In this document: positions 45,939-52,858 of the stretch, piece by piece
How positions within the stretch are numbered: position 1 is the first letter of the stretch
How the letters are laid out: every line of letters begins with the position of its first letter
NCBI GenBank assembly: GCA_965197455.1
Contig: OZ240208.1
Location: 1,612,001 to 1,676,000, forward strand
Origin: JAGWBD01 sp965197455
Lineage (GTDB): Bacteria > Chloroflexota > Anaerolineae > Aggregatilineales > Phototrophicaceae
Length of the DNA: 64,000 nt
Direction of reading: 5' to 3'
Position numbers and translations under genes: made by a program
The notes under the pieces: generated by a model
Told to the model about the DNA's origin: nothing
What the model saw: the letters and a program-made list of their open reading frames with translations, nothing else
The model's database searches: none

Positions 45939-46236
45939 GTCGCGCACCGCTCAAGTCAAAACCGGCTGCGCTATACTGTCCTCCGGTCTGAATTCAGGAA
46001 ATTTATGCCGGTACATTCGCGAACTCATTCGACGATGCGCTCCTGGATGTGGGCTCTCCTGCCTCTACTACTGGCCGCTGCGCTGGTCGTTCCTGCTCTC
46101 GGCAGGGATGTTTTCGACGTGGATGAATCCGCCACCATGATCAGTGCCGGTGCGCGTCACATCGGCCCCTACACACCAGCCGAAGCCGTGGCTGCCTCTG
46201 CTCGCTGGCCTGATCAGGGGTGGGGCAACGTAGTGG
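45799..46236 (+). repeat. 438-bp identical tract, copy 1 (AG15 end / AG16 start)
   Basis: This tract is identical base for base to 47761-48198. It covers the last ~45 codons of AG15, the junction with its -10 box and the first ~77 codons of AG16. Confidence 0.95.
45972..45977 (+). promoter_or_regulatory. -10-like element, AG16
   Basis: TATACT lies 27 nt before the ATG start of AG16, within the 438-bp identical tract. Confidence 0.5.
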
Positions 46237-47900
46237 CCTTCTCGCAATGGGGACGAGTCGTCGGCTGGAGTGAGTTCGCAATTCACGCGCTTCCCTGGCT
46301 AACCGGGTTGCTGACCCTTGCCTGTAGCTTTCGCATCGGTCGCGATCTCTTTTCATTGCGCATTGCCCTGACGGCCACACTGTTGTTGGCGACATCTGTC
46401 CTGTTTCTTACTTATATGCACAATGTCAGATCCTACGGTCCTGCCATGCTCTTTGCAGCGACCATCCTTTGGTCTTACTGGCGCGTGGCCCTGTACCCAC
46501 ATCCGCCCGGACATGGCGCCCGGTTTGCCCTGTTGTCCGGCGCAACCGGTCTGCTTTACAGCCATTACTTCAGTGCTCTGCTGCTGCCTGCGTTGGCCCT
46601 GTTCCACCTGTTCTTTGTGCGCAAGGAACGCCGCTGGTGGCAGACTGTTTTTCTGCTCGGCCTGGCCGCTCTGTTCGCCCTGCCCCAGATTTCAGACCTG
46701 CTTGAAGGCATTAAGTTGAATCTAGGCAAGGGATGGCTACACGAGGATGCGCTGGGCTTTTCAGAAGTTTTTTCCCTTTTCCTGCGGCACCTGAGTAGTG
46801 GCCTGCTTGTAATACAACAACCTGTCAGCACCCTGTTCGCTCTTGCCCTGCCCGTGCCGCTGCTCATCTACACCTGGCGCAGTCGACAGCGCCGTCAGTC
46901 TCCCGGGGAGTCCTGGTACCTGTTGCTCACCAGCGTCCTGACCTTGCTGCTCCTGCTGGGCGTCAATGAATGGCTACAGGTGTTGGAAGCGAGACGTGTG
47001 CGTTACCTGGCCGTCCTGTGGCCACCTGTCGTGTTGCTAGTCAGCCTTGAAGTCCTGCAATTGCGCTCAATCCTGAAACCAAAGGCAGGTATTGTGCTGG
47101 TAGCGACGGTGGCCCTCGTTGGGGCAAGCGTCTTTCTGCACGAGGGTGAACTGGTCCTCCAATCCTGGCCAAAGGCGCCCGCCACCATCGCAGCCACACG
47201 CGTGATCGCAAGCGAAGGCAGCGCAAGGGGCGTGCTGGCAGTGGAACCCGGTCTCTTTCGCTACAAGGATTCACGCATCTACGAGCTTTACACCAGCGCA
47301 TACGAAGGAAGGCGTGTGTACCTTGAAGAGAAGCTTGCATCTGCTGAACTCCTCGCACGTGCGCAGGGACTCGATTTGGTGTGGCTGCTGATACGTAGCG
47401 AGAATGAAAAACTTTTGCACATTCATACTCATATTGAGCGCCTGAAAGCGGAAGGCTGGCTCCACATCAGTTCCTGGCGAGAGGCAGGTGTCACGCTTGA
47501 AAAGCTTGTTTCTCCCGCTCCCTTCAGTACAGCACGCCTGCAGTTTGAGAACGTTGCCACGCTGAATCCGCCGAAAGAATTACTGCTACACAACGGATTG
47601 CTGTATTTCAGGGCCAACCTGCACAGTGAAGACGCGACTGTCCTCGACCACTACTCCCTCGCTGTGCATATCATCGACTCGTATACAGACGAGCGAGTTG
47701 CCCAGGGTGATGTCGGAGTCGGCCCTGGTAAACTTGCCCAGTTGCGTAGCGAAATCGACATCAGCGCGCTGCCGCCCGGCGACTACGAAGTGCACGTGGC
47801 GCTATATGACTGGCAGACTGGCGAGCGTCTCTCCGCCCGCGACCTTGAGACCGACGAGGTCAGCGACATGCATATGCTGCACCACTTCCGCATCGGCTGA
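46005..47900 (+). CDS. AG16: GT39-like membrane glycosyltransferase, type B
   Basis: This 631-residue member has an ATG start after TTCAGGAAATTT. DE is at 40-41 (DVFDVDESATM). Loops read MHNVRSYG, YSHYF and RKERRWW. Its first ~265 codons are nearly identical to AG17. From about 46800 it switches to the AG18 type (LVIQQPVSTLFALALP, RRQSPGESWYLLLTSVLTLL), including a 237-bp identical tract in the outer part (47345-47581). The C-terminal domain is B type (ARLQFENVATLNPPKELLL, GPGKLAQLRSEIDISALP), and its last 140 bases equal the end of AG15. It is the clearest chimera of the array. Confidence 0.9.
   Translation: MPVHSRTHSTMRSWMWALLPLLLAAALVVPALGRDVFDVDESATMISAGARHIGPYTPAEAVAASARWPDQGWGNVVAFSQWGRVVGWSEFAIHALPWLTGLLTLACSFRIGRDLFSLRIALTATLLLATSVLFLTYMHNVRSYGPAMLFAATILWSYWRVALYPHPPGHGARFALLSGATGLLYSHYFSALLLPALALFHLFFVRKERRWWQTVFLLGLAALFALPQISDLLEGIKLNLGKGWLHEDALGFSEVFSLFLRHLSSGLLVIQQPVSTLFALALPVPLLIYTWRSRQRRQSPGESWYLLLTSVLTLLLLLGVNEWLQVLEARRVRYLAVLWPPVVLLVSLEVLQLRSILKPKAGIVLVATVALVGASVFLHEGELVLQSWPKAPATIAATRVIASEGSARGVLAVEPGLFRYKDSRIYELYTSAYEGRRVYLEEKLASAELLARAQGLDLVWLLIRSENEKLLHIHTHIERLKAEGWLHISSWREAGVTLEKLVSPAPFSTARLQFENVATLNPPKELLLHNGLLYFRANLHSEDATVLDHYSLAVHIIDSYTDERVAQGDVGVGPGKLAQLRSEIDISALPPGDYEVHVALYDWQTGERLSARDLETDEVSDMHMLHHFRIG
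47345..47581 (+). repeat. 237-bp identical tract, copy in AG16
   Basis: This tract is identical to 51304-51540 in AG18, 3959 bp away. It covers the outer segment and the start of the C-terminal domain. Confidence 0.95.
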
Positions 47901-48198
47901 GTCGCGCACCGCTCAAGTCAAAACCGGCTGCGCTATACTGTCCTCCGGTCTGAATTCAGGAAATTTATGCCGGTACATTCGCGAACTCATTCGACGATGC
48001 GCTCCTGGATGTGGGCTCTCCTGCCTCTACTACTGGCCGCTGCGCTGGTCGTTCCTGCTCTCGGCAGGGATGTTTTCGACGTGGATGAATCCGCCACCAT
48101 GATCAGTGCCGGTGCGCGTCACATCGGCCCCTACACACCAGCCGAAGCCGTGGCTGCCTCTGCTCGCTGGCCTGATCAGGGGTGGGGCAACGTAGTGG
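47761..48198 (+). repeat. 438-bp identical tract, copy 2 (AG16 end / AG17 start)
   Basis: This is the second copy of 45799-46236 at an offset of 1962 bp, about one repeat unit. High similarity continues to about 48770. Confidence 0.95.
47934..47939 (+). promoter_or_regulatory. -10-like element, AG17
   Basis: TATACT lies 27 nt before the ATG start of AG17. Confidence 0.5.
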
Positions 48199-49880
48199 TC
48201 TACTCGCTATGGGGACGGGTCGTCGGCTGGAGTGAGTTTGCAATTCGGGCGCTTCCCTGGCTAACCGGGTTGCTGACCCTTGCCTGTAGCTTTCGCATCG
48301 GTCGCGATCTCTTTTCATTGCGCATTGCCCTGACGGCCACATTGCTGTTGGCGACATCTGTCCTGTTTCTTACCTATATGCACAATATCAGATCCTACGG
48401 ACCTGCCATGCTCTTTGCAGCGACCATCCTTTGGTCTTACTGGCGCGTGGCCCTGTACCCACATCCGCCCGGACGTGGCGCCCGGTTTGCCCTGTTGTCC
48501 GGCGCAACCGGTCTGCTTTACAGCCATTACTTCAGTGCTCTGCTGCTGCCTGCGTTGGCCCTGTTCCATCTGTTCTTCGTGCGCAAGGAGCGCCGCTGGT
48601 GGCAGACTGTTTTTCTGCTCGGCCTGGCCGCTCTGTTCGCCCTGCCCCAGATTTCAGACCTGCTTGAAGGCATTAAGTTGAATCTAGGCAAGGGATGGCT
48701 ACACGAGGATGCGCTGGGCTTTTCAGAAGTTTTTTCCCTTTTCCTTCGGCACCTGAGTAGTGGCCTGCTCAACGTACAGCAACCTGTCAGCACCTTGATT
48801 GTGCTCGCCCTGCCCTTTCTGCTTGTCGTTTCCGGCTGGCGCAAGCGGCAACGACGCCAGCCTCCCGGTGCAGCCTGTTTCCTGTTGCTCACCTGTACCA
48901 TCACCATGTTGCTCCTTCTGGGAGTCAATGAGTGGCTGCAAGTGTTTGACAAGTCGCGCAGTCGCTATCTGACTGCCATGTTGCCAATCGCTTTATTGCT
49001 CATCAGCCTGGCTCTCTTGCACACAAGGCGAGCCCTCTTGCGACCGCCTGTCGGCCTCGTAATGGTCGCGCTGGTGGCACTCATGGGAGCAAGTGACTTT
49101 CTGCACGAGGGAGAGCTTGTTCAAACTTACTGGTCCTGGAGAAAAGTGCCCGCTACCATCGCCTCCACTCGAGAAATCCTGCAGGAGGAATACGCGGACG
49201 GCCTGCTTGCGGTGGACAAGGAGCTCTTCCGGGGCACAGGTCGCATGTACGAATTTTACACCGGCGTCTACGCTGAACGCCGTGTAAGTCTCAACAATGT
49301 AGCAACTTCCGCCGAACTCCTCGAACGTGCGCAGGGATTTGACAATGTCTGGATACTGTTGCGCAGTTCAAGGGAACCAATCCGTTCCCATGTAAACCGC
49401 TTCTGGCAGGAAGGCTGGTTTATGTGTCGTTCCTGGCAAGAGGCAGGTGTCACACTAAAACTTCTCCTCTCCCCTGTGTCCACAAATTTAGCGGCCAAAT
49501 GCCCGGACAGCCCCGTGAGTCTGAAATTTGACGCTGGCATCCGGCTGATGGAGCCAGAAATTGACATCTCGGATGATTTGCTGCGTCTCGCAGCTCACTT
49601 TCACAGCGCCGACGATTACCTCCTGGCCAACTACTCGCTCGCCGTGCATATCATCGACCTCCGCACCGGCGAGCGAATCGCCCAGGGCGACACTGGCGTC
49701 GGCCCCGGCGCCATTGTTCCCCTGCGCAGCGAAATTGACATCAGCGCGCTGCCGCCCGGCGACTACGAAGTGCGCGTCGCGCTTTATGACTGGCAGACTG
49801 GCGCGCGCATCCTGGCCCGCGACCTGGAGACCGACGAAGTCAGCGACATGCACACGCTGCATCGCTTTAGCCACAATTGA
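47967..49880 (+). CDS. AG17: GT39-like membrane glycosyltransferase, B body with A-type C-terminal domain
   Basis: This 637-residue member has the same start context as AG16. DE is at 40-41. Residues 1-265 equal AG16 apart from a few changes. After codon ~265 it is unique (NVQQPVSTLIVLALPFLLVV, VFDKSRSRYLTAMLPIAL, RGTGRMYEFYTGVYAERRVS). The C-terminal domain is of type A: AAKCPDSPVSLKFDAGIRLM restores the CPDSPV motif that other type B genes lack, and VPLRSEIDIS replaces AQLRSEID. The gene is thus built from three sources. It ends MHTLHRFSHN, similar to AG12. Confidence 0.88.
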   Translation: MPVHSRTHSTMRSWMWALLPLLLAAALVVPALGRDVFDVDESATMISAGARHIGPYTPAEAVAASARWPDQGWGNVVVYSLWGRVVGWSEFAIRALPWLTGLLTLACSFRIGRDLFSLRIALTATLLLATSVLFLTYMHNIRSYGPAMLFAATILWSYWRVALYPHPPGRGARFALLSGATGLLYSHYFSALLLPALALFHLFFVRKERRWWQTVFLLGLAALFALPQISDLLEGIKLNLGKGWLHEDALGFSEVFSLFLRHLSSGLLNVQQPVSTLIVLALPFLLVVSGWRKRQRRQPPGAACFLLLTCTITMLLLLGVNEWLQVFDKSRSRYLTAMLPIALLLISLALLHTRRALLRPPVGLVMVALVALMGASDFLHEGELVQTYWSWRKVPATIASTREILQEEYADGLLAVDKELFRGTGRMYEFYTGVYAERRVSLNNVATSAELLERAQGFDNVWILLRSSREPIRSHVNRFWQEGWFMCRSWQEAGVTLKLLLSPVSTNLAAKCPDSPVSLKFDAGIRLMEPEIDISDDLLRLAAHFHSADDYLLANYSLAVHIIDLRTGERIAQGDTGVGPGAIVPLRSEIDISALPPGDYEVRVALYDWQTGARILARDLETDEVSDMHTLHRFSHN

Positions 49881-49898
49881 AATTAACAGTTACAACGA

Positions 49899-49904
49899 TA
49901 TAAT
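49899..49904 (+). promoter_or_regulatory. -10-like element, AG18
   Basis: TATAAT, a consensus box, lies about 105 nt before the first standard start codon of AG18. That is much farther than in the other copies. Confidence 0.4.
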
Positions 49905-50008
49905 CCCGCAATCTAAAGCTTTCCTCCAGCCATCCTCAAACTTGGGTCGTTTCGATTCATATTTCCAGCTCACACTCACGCACGGCAGACCTCACTTGGG
50001 CGTGGGCC

Positions 50009-51859
50009 TTGCTGCCACTGCTGCTGGCCGCTGCGCTGGTCGTCCCTGCTCTTGGCCGGGATGTATTCAGCATTGATGAATCTGCCACCATGATTGGCGC
50101 CGGTGCGCGTCACCTTGGCCCCTATACTCCTGCCGAAGCGATAGCAGTGGCTGCCTCTCGTTGGCCAGGCCGGGAGGCATGGGGCAACGTGGTTATCTAT
50201 TCGCAGTGGGGACGAGTCGTTGGCTGGAGTGAGTTCGCAATTAATACGTTCCCCTGGTTCATCGGCTTGTTCACCCTTGCCTGGGTCTATCGATTAGGAC
50301 ACGATCTCTTCTCTCCGCGCATCGCCATGACGGCCACACTACTGTTGGCAACTTCCGTCCTGTTTCTCACCTATATGCACAGCATCAGACGCTATGGACT
50401 AGTCTTTCTCTTTACGGCGATCATCCTTTGGTCCTACTGGCGCATAGCCCTGCGCCCGCGCCCGCCTGGTCACGGCACACGGACAGCCCTCTTCCTGGGC
50501 GCAACCGGTCTGCTCTACAGTCATTACATCTGCGCGCTGCTGCTGCCAGCGCTGGCGCTTTTTCACCTGTTCTTCGTGCGCAAGGAGCGCCGCTGGTGGC
50601 AACCGGTGTTTCTGCTTGGCTTTGCCGCGCTGCTCACCCTGCCCCAGATTCCTGATCTTCTTGGCGGCTTTCAATACAACCTGACTAAGGAGAGACTGCA
50701 CGAGAAAGCGTTAGCCTACCCGGAAGTCCTCGCCCTGTTCCTGCGTTACCTGAGCAATGGCCTGCTTGTAATACAACAACCTGTCAGCACCCTGTTCGCT
50801 CTTGCCCTGCCCTTGCCACTGCTCAACTACACCTGGCGCAGTCGCCAGCGGCGGCAGTCTCCCGGGGAGTCCTGGTACCTGTTGCTCACCAGCGTCCTGA
50901 CGTTGCTACTCCTTCTGGGCGTCAATGAATGGATGCAGGTGTTGGAACAGAGACGTGTGCGCTACCTGTCTGCCCTGTGGGCACCTGTCGTGTTGCTCAT
51001 CAGCGTGGAAATCCAGCATGTGCGCTCACTCCTGAGACCAGGGGCAGTCATTGTACTGGTTGCGATAGTGGCCCTCACCGGGGCAAGTGACTTTTTGAAC
51101 CAGGGTGAACTGGTTCTCTATTCCTGGCCAAAAACGCCCGCAACTGTCGCGGCAACACGCACGATCGTCGCCGAAGGCAGCGCAAGGGGCCTGCTGGCAG
51201 TGGAACCTGATCTCTTTCGCTACAAGAATTCACGCTCCTACGAGCTATATACCGGCGCCTACGAAGGACGACGTGTATATCTTGAAGAGAAACTTGATTC
51301 TGGTGAACTCCTCGCACGTGCGCAGGGACTCGATTTGGTGTGGCTGCTGATACGTAGCGAGAATGAAAAACTTTTGCACATTCATACTCATATTGAGCGC
51401 CTGAAAGCGGAAGGCTGGCTCCACATCAGTTCCTGGCGAGAGGCAGGTGTCACGCTTGAAAAGCTTGTTTCTCCCGCTCCCTTCAGTACAGCACGCCTGC
51501 AGTTTGAGAACGTTGCCACGCTGAATCCGCCGAAAGAATTGCTGGTTCGCAATGGAATGCTGTATTTCAGAGCCAACCTGCACAGCGAAGACGAGACTGT
51601 CCTCGACCACTACTCCCTCGCCGTGCATATCATCGATTCGTATACAGACAAGCGAGTTGCCCAGGGCGATGTCGGTGTTGGCCCAGGCAAACTTGCCCAG
51701 CTGTTAGGTGAAATTGACATTAGCGGCCTTCCGCCCGGCAACTACGAAGTGCGCGTCGCGCTTTATGACTGGCAGACTGGTGCGCGTCTTCCGGCCCGTG
51801 ACCTGGAGACTGACGAAGTCAGCGACATGCACACGCTGCATCGTTTCCACATCAACTGA
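50009..51859 (+). CDS. AG18: GT39-like membrane glycosyltransferase, type B, uncertain start
   Basis: The first standard in-frame start after the stop at 49901 is TTG 50009, giving 616 residues that begin directly in the first membrane helix (MLPLLLAAALVVPALGRDVF), with DE at 23-24. The frame is open from 49904. The codons before 50009 encode SSHSRTADLTWAWA, which aligns with the N-terminus of AG16/17, so a rare ATT start (49955 or 49961) or a lost start codon is possible. Loops read MHSIRRYG, YSHYI and RKERRWW. The body matches the rear part of AG16, including 237 identical bases. It ends MHTLHRFHIN. Confidence 0.85.
   Translation: MLPLLLAAALVVPALGRDVFSIDESATMIGAGARHLGPYTPAEAIAVAASRWPGREAWGNVVIYSQWGRVVGWSEFAINTFPWFIGLFTLAWVYRLGHDLFSPRIAMTATLLLATSVLFLTYMHSIRRYGLVFLFTAIILWSYWRIALRPRPPGHGTRTALFLGATGLLYSHYICALLLPALALFHLFFVRKERRWWQPVFLLGFAALLTLPQIPDLLGGFQYNLTKERLHEKALAYPEVLALFLRYLSNGLLVIQQPVSTLFALALPLPLLNYTWRSRQRRQSPGESWYLLLTSVLTLLLLLGVNEWMQVLEQRRVRYLSALWAPVVLLISVEIQHVRSLLRPGAVIVLVAIVALTGASDFLNQGELVLYSWPKTPATVAATRTIVAEGSARGLLAVEPDLFRYKNSRSYELYTGAYEGRRVYLEEKLDSGELLARAQGLDLVWLLIRSENEKLLHIHTHIERLKAEGWLHISSWREAGVTLEKLVSPAPFSTARLQFENVATLNPPKELLVRNGMLYFRANLHSEDETVLDHYSLAVHIIDSYTDKRVAQGDVGVGPGKLAQLLGEIDISGLPPGNYEVRVALYDWQTGARLPARDLETDEVSDMHTLHRFHIN
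51304..51540 (+). repeat. 237-bp identical tract, copy in AG18
   Basis: Counterpart of 47345-47581 in AG16, with no mismatch. Confidence 0.95.
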
Positions 51860-51893
51860 GTCACCACTCCTTACCTGTCTCACAAGACCGCGC

Positions 51894-51899
51894 TACACT
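51894..51899 (+). promoter_or_regulatory. -10-like element of array type before the 67-aa ORF
   Basis: TACACT in GCGCTACACTG lies 27 nt before the ATG at 51926, followed by GAAATTCAGAGGATCC. Leader and spacing equal those of AG14. Confidence 0.45.
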
Positions 51900-51925
51900 G
51901 TCCACTGACGAAATTCAGAGGATCC

Positions 51926-52129
51926 ATGCTGGCCGATCTGCCGGATGAACCCGATCCCCTGGGTGAGAATGGCGAGTACCACAGCTGTGTCATCGACGTG
52001 CCGATGTTTTCGCATACCATTGCGGCCGAACCAGGCCCGGTGGTGCAACGCGAAATACAGCCGGCCGCCAGCGAAGTCCACCGGTTTGGCAGCCCGACCT
52101 GCTTCTATGCTGACATTGTGCTGAAGTAA
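51926..52129 (+). CDS. 67-aa ORF behind an array-type leader, unrecognised
   Basis: The leader and first three codons (MLA) match the start of AG11, AG12 and AG14. The rest (DLPDEPDPLGENGEYHSCVI ... HRFGSPTCFYADIVLK) is hydrophilic and unlike any glycosyltransferase. Codon choice is GC3-rich and gene-like. It may be the tail of another gene joined to a left-over array leader, or a true small protein. No family is recognised. Confidence 0.4.
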   Translation: MLADLPDEPDPLGENGEYHSCVIDVPMFSHTIAAEPGPVVQREIQPAASEVHRFGSPTCFYADIVLK

Positions 52130-52164
52130 TGCGGAGCTTGCTGCCGCCTGCGCGCAGCGGCGGG

Positions 52165-52170
52165 TATACT
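52165..52170 (+). promoter_or_regulatory. -10-like element of 52208 gene
   Basis: TATACT lies 37 nt before the GTG at 52208. Confidence 0.4.
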
Positions 52171-52207
52171 GCGGGCATGGCTTCAGATTGTTCGCAGGAA
52201 ATGCCCC

Positions 52208-52738
52208 GTGCCCAGGTCTCCGCAGCCCCAACGTGAACGGCGCCGAATGCGTCGCGACCGCGGCCGGATGCGCGTGTCGGGCGACCCGCTCGGCAACGTG
52301 CTGGACGAGGTCAACGCATGGGGTCTGCTGGCCGGGCAGCAGGAAGCGCAGCACCGCGCCATCACAGTCTTCGGTCCGGATGTGTTCCGCGGCTTTCTGC
52401 CCAGGGCCTGGGCAGGCGTGGCACTCTGGTACAAGCAAAAAGGCTACTACTTCTACGACCGTATCCAGCTCCTCGGGATCTGGACGCTGCGCCAGGATGA
52501 TGACAGCATCGCAGTTGTCAGCGGTCTGCGCTCACTGCGTTACGCGCTGCCATTCTTCAGCGCGGAAAGCTACTACCACCGCATCCAGCGCGAGTTTCGC
52601 ACCTGTTACATGGACAATGGCCAACCACCAGCCGTCTCAGCCTGCCGCTACACGACCGTCTGGGATCCGATCCGTCGCCTGGAACTCCGCAGTGAACTGG
52701 AAGATCTGCTGCTGCAGTGGGCTGTACAGCCCGACTAA
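52208..52738 (+). CDS. Unrecognised 176-aa protein
   Basis: The start is GTG after CAGGAAATGCCCC. The first ~22 residues are very Arg-rich (QRERRRMRRDRGRMR), followed by a mixed hydrophobic fold (LLGIWTLRQDDDSIAVVSGL, RSLRYALPFFSAESYYHRIQ). No membrane helix, signal peptide or known motif is seen. The basic head could bind nucleic acid or be a translation-start artefact; an ATG at 52247 would remove most of it. It precedes the aminotransferase by 120 nt and may be independent. Confidence 0.55.
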   Translation: MPRSPQPQRERRRMRRDRGRMRVSGDPLGNVLDEVNAWGLLAGQQEAQHRAITVFGPDVFRGFLPRAWAGVALWYKQKGYYFYDRIQLLGIWTLRQDDDSIAVVSGLRSLRYALPFFSAESYYHRIQREFRTCYMDNGQPPAVSACRYTTVWDPIRRLELRSELEDLLLQWAVQPD

Positions 52739-52749
52739 TTTTCGCCCCC

Positions 52750-52846
52750 TTTCGTACACAATGTAGCAATATCTCCCGTGAACCTGAACCGGCCTGGTCT
52801 GGACACTGACGCAGCGCTCCGCCATCATCATGCCGGATTTCGTACA
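52750..52846. promoter_or_regulatory. Two TTTCGTACA repeats upstream of the aminotransferase
   Basis: TTTCGTACA occurs at 52750-52758 and 52838-52846, 88 bp apart, the second one just before the ribosome site of the aminotransferase. MocR-type regulators often bind direct repeats. The match is short, so this is tentative. Confidence 0.25.
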
Positions 52847-52858
52847 AAAGGCTTTAAC

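Larger units (their letters stand above)
16604..51859 (+). repeat. Tandem array of 18 paralogous GT39-like glycosyltransferase genes (AG1-AG18)
   Basis: Eighteen consecutive + strand genes of about 615-640 codons, separated by only about 30-150 nt, encode the same protein family and nothing else lies between them. Two main types exist. Type A (AG1-7, 9-14) has P-K-N-R-R-W-W loops and F-x-G/H-DE motifs. Type B (AG8, 15-18) has DVDESATM and RKERRWW. The C-terminal ~120 codons and the gene junctions are the most conserved DNA, and the outer segment before them varies most. Shared identical tracts show recent duplication and conversion. Confidence 0.95.

Noticed and set aside
45799..48198. AG16/AG17 as a pure assembly duplication
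   Set aside because: The identical tract is limited to 438 bp, similarity drops after codon ~265, and AG16 follows AG18 in its rear part, which an assembly repeat would not produce. Long reads would still settle it.
16604..51859. Array as a prophage, integron or transposon
   Set aside because: No integrase, transposase, attC-like sites, terminal inverted repeats or target duplication were seen. Spacers are short leaders with promoter boxes.
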